In this document: piece after piece, positions 43,326-54,634 of the stretch | Layout of the letters: the number at the start of each line of letters is the position of its first letter | Position numbering within the stretch: the stretch's first letter is position 1 | From: Paralithodes platypus | Lineage: Eukaryota > Arthropoda > Malacostraca > Decapoda > Lithodidae | NCBI GenBank assembly: GCA_032716605.1 | Contig: JAVRFV010002373.1 | Span: forward strand, 628,052 to 692,051 | DNA: 64,000 bases | Reading direction: 5' to 3' | Translations under genes and position numbers: made by a program | Notes under the pieces: generated by a model | What the model was told of the DNA's origin: nothing | What the model saw: the letters and a program-made list of their open reading frames with translations, nothing else | Databases searched by the model: none

Positions 43326-43662
43326 GTAAATACTACCGCAACTACGAATCTTGTTTCTGAAACCTAGTATATTAACCTAGCCAAACAACCCAACCTATCG
43401 ACAGAGATGGGCAGGTGGAGTAGACTAAAAAGCTGGTGGACAGACCTCGGGAGACAGGTGAAAATAGCGTGTGTACGAATCGGTACCGTCTATAGGAAGG
43501 TATTGACAACCATGTTTCGACAAAATTCCATTTTAGTACCATATATTTTTATTAGGTTTTGCCGAGGCATAAAACACATTTTCATATTATGTTTAGAGCA
43601 TATAAAATCCATATTTGTTTTCAAATATTGCAAAATAATTGGTGACCAACTTATTTAGTTAT

Positions 43663-44715
43663 AGTTATTTTAATACCACAAATTTTGTTGATATATTTGA
43701 AGATAAATAATGAATCTATAGGCCTATGCTCTAAAGATCATAAGAAAATTTGTTTTAAACCTCGGCAAAACCTAGCCTAATAAAAAAGTATGGTAGCCTA
43801 CTAAAATGTTTTTTTCGTAACAAGGTTGTCAATACGGTACTTTCAGTCATCGATAGCTCTAAAGATCATATGAAAATGTGTTAAATCCTCGGAAAAACCT
43901 AGGCCTAATATAAAAGTATGGTACTAACATTTTATTTTCGTAACAAGGTTGTCAATATGGTACTTTCCCGTTATCAATGTACAATCAAGCTGAAGATTGC
44001 AGAGTAAACACCGTAGACTTCATTGACTTTTCTTTCACCTTCGTATAATCGACAGCCAATTTTGTTATTTTTGTATTAAGGGATTAGTACTCAACCAGCG
44101 GGGGTGTGGGGGCAGCAGCCCCCACCCATAATACTAGGTTAGGTTAGGTAAGGTTGTTAGGTTAGGCTAATGTCTTTTCAAATCACTATCGTCTATCGGG
44201 GAGTGAGCATGTCTCAACATCGATCGATAGGCCTAATGGGGAAATAGGTTTTCCCGAGATTTCTAATTAATTACAAACACTATATATTGATGCAAATGTT
44301 TATAAAAAACACTCGGAAAATTTGTGGTATTAAAATAAAAAAAATCCAAAATCCATTAGATCCCCCTTCTAGCATAATTTGTAAAAAAATTGGTAGAAAA
44401 ACGTCCCAATGGGGTATGTGCCTGAGTACAGTATATACAGGGGGAGGTGGTGGGAGCAAGAAATATCCAAACTTTTAAAATAAAATTGGATAAATGTAGA
44501 GAGAGACACAGGACAACACGAGCTTCGGCTCAAATCCCATAGGCCTATACTGTACTACAAATACTGTCAAATAGAGAATACAATTGACCACTTGCGAGTT
44601 TCATTCTATAAGGAAGTTGGAGCTGTAGACATCGATAGTAAATAGAAATGCAATAATAATGTAGGTTTCTGATAGCTAAAAGATATGTTTAATTGGGTTT
44701 TATGTATTTATAGAT
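43663..44715. other. Non-coding stretch with direct repeats
   Basis: Two direct copies of a ~125-bp block (about 43728-43855 and 43855-43985; shared 'gctctaaagatcata', 'cctcggcaaaacct', 'cgtaacaaggttgtcaat') repeat in inverse the sequence at 43490-43620 inside element R. An inverted GGGGGCAGCAGCCCCCAC lies near 44115. The phrase 'tggggtatgtgcctgagta' (44410) recurs at 62253. No gene seen. Confidence 0.55.
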
Positions 44716-45020
44716 ATAGTTGTTGTTGTTGTTGTTGTTGTTCCCCAAGCTGCCTGGCCGAACAGCCCCAAGGCCCCGAGTAAGGCCAAGGCCATAAACG
44801 AGCGCCCCCACAGAACCCTCCCTGCTGACCACAATAAAGCCTGGGTGACCGAAGCCACTCCATGGCGGGGAGCTGAGAGGGTGCGTAAATGCCCGGGAAA
44901 CCAAAGCCCCACCCAGGGCCCTGTGCCCCTCAGCAATTATGAAGAGAAAGTTGAGGGGCAAAGGAATAATGTGACGCTTTAGCTTCCAATCTTGGTAGAT
45001 TGGGAGGTCAATCCACGGAA
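44716..45020 (-). repeat. SINE-like repeat with (CAA)n tail, inverted
   Basis: Starts on the plus strand with (GTT)n (44718-44742), then CCCAAGCTGCCTGGCCGAAC and a GC-rich body. Inverted, its 3' part matches 31840-32122. A second, 5'-truncated copy is at 45131-45183. Confidence 0.6.
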
Positions 45021-45130
45021 GAGACGCCGTCACTTGAGATTTAGAAAATATATAAGTAAAAGGAACAGTCAGAGTAAGCTATGGGTATGGCAGAGATCGC
45101 TCAGGTCTCACTCTGATAGACCAGCCCATC

Positions 45131-45183
45131 GCCAGCAGATATAGTTGTTGTTGTTGTTCCCTAAGCTGCCTGGCCGAACAGCC
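45131..45183 (-). repeat. SINE-like repeat fragment
   Basis: (GTT)n followed by CCCTAAGCTGCCTGGCCGAA; it stops exactly where the long direct repeat starts at 45184, so one of the two was truncated by the event that joined them. Confidence 0.7.
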
Positions 45184-47058
45184 CAGAATAGATGGCATGC
45201 AAGGGGCTAGTAAAGTTCTAATGTTGTTCTGGCCTACTAAGTGAAGGTAGGCTGGATAGGAGTATATATAAAAAAGGTTGGAGAGCGTTAGCAACGGACA
45301 ATTCAAGGATCTTCAAGAGGTATGAGAGAGAGGCTAGGTCGGACAAGAGTCGAGAAGTGCGGGTGTCTTAATGAGAGGGGGGGGGGGGGGAGAGTTCAAG
45401 GGCTACAGGGAAATTTTGCCCCTAACGTCCCTGGGCGTGGGGTTGGCATTAGGCTACAATTGATATGGAAGTTTGAAAAGGCAGTAGAATACGTTAGCCA
45501 AATGCTACCGGGGAATGCAACTATGGGGTGGTATATGAGTCTGGAAAAGATAGAGTTATGTGATCAGTCAGAGGGTTATGGATACTATTAGTTGGCCCTG
45601 GGAACTGCGTTTTCTATTAAATATAAAATACCAACCACAGCGGCAGTTCGTAGGGGTACTTAGTTATTGTTTCGGGGTACTTATGACAGATACTGGTAAC
45701 CAGGTTATCTTATACAATCTCTGGTTGGGGTAAGAGGTGTAAGACACGAAGTAAATTGGCGTAGTGTGGGCTGCGGATACGAAGGAGGCAAGGGGAAGAC
45801 GTATGACAATTGTGGAAAGTAAATGGAAAAAGGTGAACACAATGGCGGATAAAAATACTTAACCTAAGGATTGCATACATAGATTTATGGGGCGATGGGT
45901 CTTCAGAAGCTTAGTCTGGCAAGACAAGATGTTAGGGAATGTTAATATTAATACTTAGTTACTAGAGGAACAATGCAAGGGGCGACTGAGCACGGGTTAC
46001 ATATATCTATACTCGTCATGGAAAATGATATACGAGGTCTAGGGACAAGCGTGGGTGTTTGAACTTCTAAGATATATAACATCTACTTCTCGGATGTAAG
46101 AACATACATAGATATAATTATGGCTGTCTGATGTGTTGGCATTGGCTCAACGTCGGGACAGGTCATGTTTTTAATATGAATGTACTGTATATTCCTGTTC
46201 ATCATCTTTGTAGCAAGGACAGTGCCGCTATGTCGTATCAATGCTGGTGGCAGTTAATATTATAGACTTAGTTACTAGAGGAACAATGCAAGGGGCGACT
46301 GGGCACGGGTTACATATATCTATACTCGTCATGGAAAATGATATACGAGGTCTAGGGACAGCGTGGGTGTTTTAACTTCTAAGATATATAACATCTACTT
46401 CTCGGATGTAAGAACATACATAGATATAATTATGGCTGTCTGATGTGTTGGCATTGGCTCAACGTCGGGACAGGTCATGTTTTTAATATGAATGTATATT
46501 CCTGTTCATCATCTTTGTAGCAAGGACAGTGCCGCTATGTCGTATCAATGCTGGTGGCAGTTAATATTATAAACTTAGTTACTAGAGGAACAATGCAAGG
46601 GGCGACTGGGCATGGGTTACATATATCTATACTCGTCATGGAAAATGATATACGAGGTCTAGGGACAGCGTGGGTGTTTTAACTTCTAAGATATATAACA
46701 TCTACTTCTCGGATGTAAGAACATACATAGATATAATTATGGCTGTCTGATGTGTTGGCATTGGCTCAACGTCGGGACAGGGCATGGGTGTTTTTAATAT
46801 GAATGTATATTCCTGTTCATCATCTTTGTAGTTAGGAGTGTAGGACACGAGAGGGTTAGTGTACGTGAGGTGTGGAAAATGGTCAGTTTAGAAAAGGTAA
46901 GTGGGTGCGTCCTGGAGCTGTTTAGCCCTGCGGGCTTGGGCCTGTCTGAAATGGCTGGCTCGGTCAGCTGGTCCTTTCGTTCTGTGGACCTTTCCTTTGG
47001 TGTTTCTGTGTGGTGTTCGTTCATGGCTTCTGTGGTGGGCTTCTCGTTCTGGGGCATT
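45184..47058 (-). repeat. Long direct repeat: probable truncated 3' LTR
   Basis: Nearly identical (about 99%) to 51777-53336 on the same strand. It contains three ~310-bp tandem units (shared 'actagaggaacaatgcaagg' at 45961, 46274 and 46581), where the other copy has two. A purine tract GAAGGAGAGGGAAG (minus strand) adjoins its right border, as a polypurine tract adjoins a 3' LTR. The minus-strand direction agrees with the gag frame between the copies. It is truncated at 45184 compared with the proposed 5' LTR. Confidence 0.65.
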
Positions 47059-47073
47059 TTACTTCCCTCTCCT
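47059..47073 (-). promoter_or_regulatory. Candidate polypurine tract
   Basis: The plus strand reads ttccctctccttc; the minus strand is GAAGGAGAGGGAA directly before the repeat border at 47058. This is where plus-strand DNA synthesis of an LTR element would start. Confidence 0.5.
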
Positions 47074-48090
47074 TCATTATAGGCTCGTCCTCGAGCCTCA
47101 AGGGTGAAGTAAAAAGAAGCATAGTCAGAAAAGTGTAGGTTAACAAGAAAAGTAGTATGACTAAGGGAAAAAAATAATATATACAGTATATGGAAAACAT
47201 GTAAATTTAAGAAAGGACAGATAATTAAGAACACAGGAAATTAAGAAGAGGTAAAGTGTTTAACAATGTATAAAGCAAATTTAAAAGATAGTCAGAAAAG
47301 TGTAGGTAACAAGAAAAGTAGTATGACTAAGGAAAAAAAATATAGTATATACAGTATATGGAAAACATGTAAATTTATAGAATCATGCCCAATCGCCTAG
47401 GAATTGAAAAAAATAAAAAAATAAAGTACAATAATATCCTCATCATGAATGAATGAATGAAAAAAATTATACATTTTAATGGGAAGTGAAGCTAGGAATC
47501 TAGGTCAAGAGTGGTAGGGAGGCTGGACTGTGGACGAGCCGGCATGACCCACCTCCTCTACCAATCCTGATTTTAAGTGAATATTGGGGTGGATCTACCG
47601 TTAGTTCTTGTCGTTAGGAATGTGGGTCTGGGGGCGAGCTGGCCCGGGGCCAGTTTTGGAGGGGGGGTCTAAGTGGTTTCGGTCGGGGGTAGTGATAGGG
47701 GGGTTTTAAAGATGAAATGGGCAGGTCGAGTCGGGGTTGTTGTTGCGGAAGAGGTTGGTGCTGGGGAGGGGTTGAATTGTGTAGAGAGTTGTGGTCGTGA
47801 GTGGGGTTTGGGGAAGGGTGAGTAAGGCTGAAGGTTGAGAGGTTGATTATGTTGTTTGGGGCGAGAGAGAGAGTATTTTGGGGTTTAGCCAAGGTGGAAA
47901 AAGTTTTGTGGTTGGATTGGGATGGGAGTGGTATTTTGTCGAGCGGGATCTTTGGGGGTGGAATTTGGGGCGGGTGGGGTAACGGTGAAGAGGGGGAGGT
48001 TGAAAGTTTAGCTGGGCTCATGATGGTGGGGGACCGACTGGTGAGCAGGTGTTCGGTACGCATGAGGGGGGGGAAATCACTTTGGTGGGG
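47074..48090. other. Interior downstream of gag, no pol found
   Basis: A direct duplication of ~95 bp (about 47120-47210 and 47287-47375; 'tagtcagaaaagtgtagg', 'agtagtatgactaagg') and a G-rich stretch (47600-48090) are present. The minus-strand 149-codon frame at 47614-48063 is P/S/H-rich and may be gag tail or low complexity. No protease, RT, RNase H or integrase motif was seen in any frame. Confidence 0.5.
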
Positions 48091-49130
48091 GTCACGCGTG
48101 AGGGGGGATTAACGGCGCGTGTGGGAGGATCAGAGTGGTGGGGTGTGTCGGTGGCAGTGACGGTTTGCTTAGAGGTTATCTGGGGTTGGTGGGTTTTTCT
48201 GTCATGAGGGGGTGAGTCAAGTGTGGGGTTTTGAAGTTTATTAGGGGTGTGAATTGTGGGGGGGTGGAAGGGAGCTACTGACGGAAAACTGTCACAAGGG
48301 AGATTTTGTTGGTGGGGGAATAGCTGAGTATTTCTGGGGGAAGGGGGGGAACATGGTTGGGTCCTTAGGTCGTCACGCGTGAGGGGAGGATTAACGGCGC
48401 GTGTGGGAGGATCAGAGTGGTGGGGTGTGTCGGTGGCAGTGACGGTTTGTTTAGAGGTTATCTGGGGTTGGTGGGTTTGTCTGTCATGAGGGGGTGAGTC
48501 AAGTGTGGGGTTTTGAAGTTTATTAGGGGTGTGAATTGTGGGGGGGTGGAAGGGAGCTACTGACGGAAAACTGTCACAAGGGAGATTTTGTTGGTGGGGG
48601 AATAGCTGAGTATTTCTGGGGGAAGGGGGGGGACATAGTTGGGTCCCTAGGTCGTCACGCGTGAGGGGAGGATTAACGGCGCGTGTGGGAGGGTCAGGGT
48701 GGTGAGAGGTGAGCGAGTTAGGAAACAGGATTTGTTGGGGGGACTGCGGCGGGTTGGTGGGGGAAGAGTTAGGTGTAGAACAGGGGTTATTGGTAGAGGA
48801 CTGATGTATTGATTTGGGGTTGTTAACAGGACGAATTTTAGGATCTTCTTGGTGGCAGTCACGGTCTGGTTAGCGGTTATCTGGGGTTGGTGGGTTTGTT
48901 TGACATTAACAGGACGAGTTTGGGGAATTTTCTTGGTGGCAGTCTCGGTCTGGTTAGAGGTTATCTGGGACTGGTGAGTTTGTTTGACATGAGAGGGCGA
49001 GTCAAGTGTGGGGTTTCGAAGTTTTCTAGGGGTGTGAATTGTGTGGGGGTGGAAGGGAGCTACTGACTGAAAACTGTCACAAGCTACCGACGGAAAACTG
49101 TCACAAGGGAAATTTTGTTGGTGGGGGGAT
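48091..49130. repeat. ~281-bp tandem repeats, G-rich, inside gag
   Basis: GTCACGCGTGAGG begins at 48091, 48372 and 48654 (281-282 bp apart), with shared 'ggtggcagtgacggttt', 'ggttatctggggttgg' and 'cggaaaactgtcacaag'. Related degenerate units reach about 49130. 281 is not a multiple of three, so extra units shift the gag frame. G runs of four to seven on the plus strand could form quadruplexes. Confidence 0.85.
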
Positions 49131-49921
49131 AGCTGAACATTTCTGGGGTCATGGGGAAAATATGTTGTGGTAGGCCTACATAGGTAGGCATAGCTAGAAT
49201 ACGGGGCTTGTTGGGGGGGCTGCGGAGGGTTGGTGGGGGAAGAGTTAGGGATGGTCAGAGAGGATAGAGGCAAGGAAGAGTGCACTGGGGTTGGACTTTC
49301 ACCGGAAGTCATTTTGGAAGGGTGCACGGAGTCTTGGATAGGGGCTGAAGGGTTGGATAGGGGATTCATCGAACTGCGTAGGCATTCTTCTCTGATGGAG
49401 AGCATATGTTCTTCGAATAAGCCATACGGGTCGAGATGGGCGGTGATGTGGGGTGGGAGGATGTTTAACAAAGCGGTGAATAAGAGTTCATTTTGTTGGT
49501 CGTAATCTTCATAGCTATACGTGGTCCTCACGTATCTGTAGAGTTGTATGAGGGTCACATTTATATCCCCTTCATACTTGATCTCGTCGACTTTTATTAT
49601 TTTGGGGGCGACGGGGGAACCCAAAAGTGGATCTAAGGTCCGGATCACGAAGGATCGAAACTGGTTCCAAGTACTCTCTGGCGTATTCTGTGTCACCATT
49701 TGGTGAATAAATTCTTCAAAGGTAGGCTTATCAACAAGTTGGGAAACGGCTTCTCCCAACTGTAACATATGCAAAATTGCCCAGGCGATTTTTTCGCGGT
49801 CATTATGAAGTACCACATCGTACACTGGCTTTATTATGTCTAAGTAACTGGTGATATCATACGTGTTTACATCATACTTGGGAATGTGTGCGAATGGCTG
49901 AAGATTTCGCGATGTTGCCAT
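48647..49921 (-). CDS. Gag-like protein of an LTR element
   Basis: The frame is open from 49972, but MATSRNLQPFAHIP at 49921 is the likelier start. The first ~180 residues are globular and helical (LDIIKPVYDVVLHND, AILHMLQLGEAVSQL, STWNQFRSFVIRTLDPLL, YEDYDQQNELLFTALLNILP), matching the layout of retroelement capsid domains. A long P/S/Q/T-rich region follows, partly repeated because of the DNA tandem repeats. No zinc knuckle is present. A candidate primer-binding site lies about 50 bp upstream. Classification (Ty3-like or other) is open. Confidence 0.55.
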   Translation of the reverse strand: MATSRNLQPFAHIPKYDVNTYDITSYLDIIKPVYDVVLHNDREKIAWAILHMLQLGEAVSQLVDKPTFEEFIHQMVTQNTPESTWNQFRSFVIRTLDPLLGSPVAPKIIKVDEIKYEGDINVTLIQLYRYVRTTYSYEDYDQQNELLFTALLNILPPHITAHLDPYGLFEEHMLSIREECLRSSMNPLSNPSAPIQDSVHPSKMTSGESPTPVHSSLPLSSLTIPNSSPTNPPQPPQQAPYSSYAYLCRPTTTYFPHDPRNVQLSPHQQNFPCDSFPSVACDSFQSVAPFHPHTIHTPRKLRNPTLDSPSHVKQTHQSQITSNQTETATKKIPQTRPVNVKQTHQPQITANQTVTATKKILKFVLLTTPNQYISPLPITPVLHLTLPPPTRRSPPNKSCFLTRSPLTTLTLPHAPLILPSRVTT

Positions 49922-49973
49922 GCTTCTACTGTTCCAAACTTGCAGTGTAATGCAACCTTTTATCCGAATCAAG

Positions 49974-49990
49974 AACCACCGCTGCCGCCA
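49974..49990 (-). promoter_or_regulatory. Candidate primer-binding site
   Basis: The plus strand reads accaccgctgccgcca, like the 3' end of a tRNA with its terminal CCA. On the minus strand it begins TGGCGGCAGCGGTGG next to the end of the proposed LTR. Confidence 0.5.
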
Positions 49991-49991
49991 A

Positions 49992-52900
49992 TGTTATGCC
50001 CTGTTTTTCTACAGGTTTAACTTGGGTAATGTGAGTTCTAAATTGACTGGGTATATAAGGCTGCATGCACAATACAAGATATGAGGAATAGAGAACACAA
50101 AGAAACACATGGTAGCAAGTTACATGATCACGTTTATTGATATACCACTGCAGAATACTTGTGTAAGACAATACAATAGAATTGAACAACACTAGCATAA
50201 GTGGATCTGGATGGAGCCTAGTCTCCCACTTCCAACGTTCAGGTATTAATCTTCTGATCACTGGCTTTGATTCCACAGGTTTATATACCGAAGACCATCA
50301 ATGTTACTTATAGATTCATATTCACTGTTAGATTTATTATTGGTAGCTCTAGTGCACAAGTAGTAGTTCACAGACTAGATTTAGACACGCGTATTTTAGA
50401 GCACGGGAATTCTAGTAACCTCAGGGGGTACTGATCTAAGTTTTATATCCTTGTTTCAGAAATACATAGAACGCAAATCAGTGGGCGAACGTTAGATATC
50501 ACTAGAGTTTTAATATCTAAATAAGGTAATTACGAGAGTCAAGGTCGCCTGTTAATTAAAGAGCACTGATCGCTTAGTACGTCCCAAATGGAATGGTTAA
50601 GTATGAATTACACTGGGCAAGGTCTTAGCCACTTCGTAGAAATATTAATTAGTGAATCTCTAAACAGCACAGTAATATGTAGTACTGCTAAAGGGAATCT
50701 TGGGTAGTATCTGATGGGTCTGGTCCTGGTTATCTTGCGTCCATGATGTTGGGGGCTAGCGACTGGTTCCGCGGCCGTCCAGGGGGGCCATATGTGTGAA
50801 GTTCTTCAATACGTGGGCAGGTCCTTCTATCCAAATCTGCCACGGAGTCTGCCGGCTCTGGGATCTCACTCCGGAACAACACAAGGGCAGAGCTAGAAAT
50901 TAACTGCAGGGTAGTGACCCCTGGTTGGTGTCTAGCTTTCAACTGATTTGAGGCGGGAGTTAGATTTATAGGCTCGGTTCTGGACCCTGTAGACAGTAGG
51001 GATCTCGAGTCTTATGGACTTAATTGAGCTCTCAATAGATATGGGGACTAGGTAAGATGGTATTTACTGTTGTGGCACAGGGCTATAGGAAGCCTTTATA
51101 TTTTCATATAACTGAGCCTTAGTAAGAGGTACTATTTTGGCTATACTGGACGTATTTAGGGGAGAGAGACTGGATCTACTTTGCGAGGAGGATGGGGACA
51201 GCTGTGATAGGAGCGTCTCTCTAGATTGTTCAATCTTCATTCTATGGTATAGCTGAGGTGCTAATTTAGTGATCAGAGCATGCAAGAAAGGTAAATGGTT
51301 TATTGTGAGTTAATAGAGGTTAGTAAAGGTGTTAGTCATGCATGGTTAGTTCATTGATAGGAAGAATTCCTGTGCTACCTGGCAATGACTCGAAAGTCAA
51401 AACAGGGGCCAGGTATACCTCCGCGGGGGTGGGGGTCTCCCTCCTCGGGTGGGCAAAAAGGGGGAGCTGGGCGCCCTCTCTCTGTGATAGTCGTCCGGCG
51501 GCTGTGGCTAGGGGCTTGCCATATCACCAGTGTTTGTAATAACCCTCTGTGTATGAGACAGATGTGAGTGTCCTTAATACCAAAACCGAAGGTGCCTTTG
51601 CTAGCTGGTTTTACTCGGCTGGTTGTTAATTGTAGGGTTTGCTGGATGTAGTGGAGACTGGGTTGCTAACTCTGCCACATTTATCTGGAAGTATGGCAAT
51701 AGAAGTTAGTTACTGGCGGGGCGGCTAGCCTCGCACCGACGACCATTGGGTGCAGGGTTGTGAATGTGTTGTAAGAGAATAGATGGCATGCAAGGGGCTA
51801 GTAAAGTTCTAATGTTGTTCTGGCCTACTAAGTGAAGGTAGGCTGGATAGGAGTATATATAAAAAAGGTTGGAGAGCGTTAGCAACGGACAATTCAAGGA
51901 TCTTCAAGAGGTATGAGAGAGAGGCTAGGTCGGACAAGAGTCGAGAAGCGCGGGTGTCTTAATGAGAGGGGGGGGGGAGAGTTCAAGGGCTACAGGGAAA
52001 TTTTGCCCCTAAGGTCCCTGGGCGTGGGGGTGGCATTAGGCTACAATTGATATGGAAGTTTGAAAAGGCAGTAGAATACGTTAGCCAAATGCTACCGGGG
52101 AATGCAACTATGGGGTGGTATATGAGTCTGGAAAAGATAGAGTTATGTGATCAGTCAGAGGGTTATGGATACTATTAGTTGGCCCTGGGAACTGCGTTTT
52201 CTATTAAATATAAAATACCAACCACAGCGGCAGTTCGTAGGGGTACTTAGTTATTGTTTCGGGGTACTTATGACAGATACTGGTAACCAGGTTATCTTAT
52301 ACAATCTCTGGTTGGGGTAAGAGGTGTAAGACACGAAGTAAATTGGCGTAGTGTGGGCTGTGGATACGAAGGAGGCAAGGGGAAGACGTATGACAATTGT
52401 GGAAAGTAAATGGAAAAAGGTGAACACAATGGCGGATAAAAATACTTAACCTAAGGATTGCATACATAGATTTATGGGGCGATGGGTCTTCAGAAGCTTA
52501 GTCTGGCAAGACAAGATGTTAGGGAATGTTAATATTAATACTTAGTTACTAGAGGAACAATGCAAGGGGCGACTGAGCACGGGTTACATATATCTATACT
52601 CGTCATGGAAAATGATATACGAGGTCTAGGGACAAGCGTGGGTGTTTGAACTTCTAAGATATATAACATCTACTTCTCGGATGTAAGAACATACATAGAT
52701 ATAATTATGGCTGTCTGATGTGTTGGCATTGGCTCAACGTCGGGACAGGGCATGTTTTTAATATGAATGTATATTCCTGTTCATCATCTTTGTAGCAAGG
52801 ACAGTGCCGCTATGTCGTATCAATGCTGGTGGCAGTTAATATTATAGACTTAGTTACTAGAGGAACAATGCAAGGGGCGACTGGGCACGGGTTACATATA

Positions 52901-53336
52901 TCTATACTCGTCATGGAAAATGATATACGAGGTCTAGGGACAGCGTGGGTGTTTTAACTTCTAAGATATATAACATCTACTTCTCGGATGTAAGAACATA
53001 CATAGATATAATTATGGCTGTCTGATGTGTTGGCATTGGCTCAACGTCGGGACAGGCATGGGTGTTTTTAATATGAATGTATATTCCTGTTCATCATCTT
53101 TGTAGTTAGGAGTGTAGGACACGAGAGGGTTAGTGTACGTGAGGTGTGGAAAATGGTCAGTTTAGAAAAGGTAAGTGGGTGCGTCCTGGAGCTGTTTAGC
53201 CCTGCGGGCTTGGGCCTGTCTGAAATGGCTGGCTCGGTCAGCTGGTCCTTTCGTTCTGTGGACCTTTCCTTTGGTGTTTCTGTGTGGTGTTCGTTCATGG
53301 CTTCTGTGGTGGGCTTCTCGTTCTGGGGCATTTTAA
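49992..53336 (-). repeat. Proposed 5' LTR (3.3 kb)
   Basis: The part 51777-53336 is duplicated at 45184-47058. The left border (plus TGTTATGCCCTG at 49992) adjoins the primer-binding-site candidate. On the minus strand a TATATAAA-type box (ggtatataaacc, about 50278-50289) lies ~290 bp before the LTR end, and tandem units ('actagaggaacaatgcaagg', about 52549 and 52857) lie in the upstream part. The LTR would start with the TGCCCC or TAAAATGCCCC seen at both copies. It is inserted in a BEL/Pao gag at 53336. No gene is recognised in it; short frames at 50730-50942 and 51064-51285 are unsupported. Confidence 0.5.
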
Positions 53337-53339
53337 TTA

Positions 53340-54634
53340 CCTTCCATGGGAATCTGTATTGTGGGCAATATAGTGGTGTCTTGCGTGCTACCTAGTGCCA
53401 CAGTTGTAGTACCCTCATTTTTGACGTCTTTGACTTTATCTGCAGGAGGACACAACTTATCAAAGTGATGTCCTTTGCAGTGCCGACAGGGCCTTAAGTA
53501 TGTAGCAGTACATTGTCCCTGTTTACCATGTTCCCCACTTAGACAACCTACACATAGCTTCAATCTTTTGCCTGTGCTAGTTTTGTCTCATTTGTCGGGT
53601 ATTTTACACAGAAACTCCATTTATGTTTGTTGTTACATAGCTTACATAGAATCTGAGCAGGTTTCTTATACACACCCTCTTTCTTTACTTTAGTCCCCAC
53701 TGTCATGCTTACTGTTCCCCTCTTCTCCACATTCTCACTCCCTCCCGACACATACATTCTCCCTTTGTTCAACTGTAGATTATTGATCTCCTTACTGAAC
53801 TGAGTTTTGAACTTCTCCCAGCTCAAATGATCTTACCTTATCAAGTATTGCCATAGGAAGCTTCTGACGCAAGATAATGACTATCATTTCCTGCGTGGTA
53901 AGCCCTAGGGTGTCTAGCGATCGAGTATGGCACTCCATATTTGCCCTGAAGTTTGTCAACTCATCAACCTTATACTGTGGTTCTGCGAGCCCCAACAAGG
54001 CAATGAAATGGGCCATCTTCAACTGCTCTCTATCCCCGTATGTGGACTCTAATAAGTGTACCGCTTCAAGATAACTACCACCCACTACTGCAAAACCCTC
54101 TATTAAATGTAAGGCCTCTCCTTCCATTTGTCCCTTCAGATAGTAAAACTTGCGGACATTATCCAAAGAGGATTCATGAACCGTAGATCGAAATACGTCC
54201 CAGAAAGCTAACCACTCGGTTAACTTGCCCCCAAATGTAGGAAGATTGAGCTTTGGGAGGTGTACAGTATGTTTTGGGTCAGCCCTTCTATGGGCCTCAT
54301 TATCGCCTCCCTTCTTACTTGCGACAGCACGCTGTAATAGGTACTTCGCTCTAAAGACAGGTTCGTCATAGAGGGCGCGATTATCACACTCTGTAACTAT
54401 CTCTTCCTCCTCTATCATGTCAGCCACAATCACCTCACTCAGAGCCGTAATACGACCGTGGGTAGCCTGGACGTTTTCTAATCTAGCCTCCAATTCCTCT
54501 AGTTCAGCAGTAGTGATGAAAGTGTTGACGTCCACAATTAGCCTATTTAATACTCCCCGAAGTCCCGCCCTTTGATTTTTAGGGGCTTTGATCAGCACCC
54601 CACTAGACGGTGTCTCTTTATCGTTTTTATCCAT
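53340..54634 (-). pseudogene. BEL/Pao gag
   Basis: The first frame (54634-53792, 280 codons) contains the DUF1759-type block HLPKLNLPTFGGKLTEW, FWDVFRSTVH, KFYYLKGQMEGEALHLI and LLESTYGDREQL, diagnostic of BEL/Pao and related Gag proteins. After a frameshift near 53820 it continues SWEKFKTQFSKEINNLQ with a first knuckle CKLCNNKHKWSFC. After another shift near 53563 it continues CVGCLSGEHGKQGQC and CRHCKGHHFDKLC (zinc knuckles). The frame ends at TAA 53337-53339, created at the junction with the LTR-like repeat. Protease, RT, RNase H and integrase are absent, so the element is cut here. Confidence 0.88.

Larger units (their letters stand above)
42207..43662 (-). mobile_element. Element R, copy 2 (inverted)
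   Basis: The inverse of 13473-16594 without that copy's insertions. Ends are AAAACTAAATAG...GGTCACCAATT and ...AATTGGTGACCAACTTATTT. It contains the hairpin-bearing tandem repeat (42440-42900) and a 70-codon frame (43407-43658) similar to that in copy 1. A separate 226-bp insertion (43100-43325) is unique to this copy. Confidence 0.85.

Noticed and set aside
46794..47234. Minus-strand 146-codon frame, partly repeated at 53068-53331, as a gene
   Set aside because: The repetition is explained by the LTR-like duplication. The upstream part differs completely between the two places and no domain is visible.
51342..51567. Short plus-strand frames near a G-rich patch
   Set aside because: No motif, inside the proposed LTR, no homologous context.
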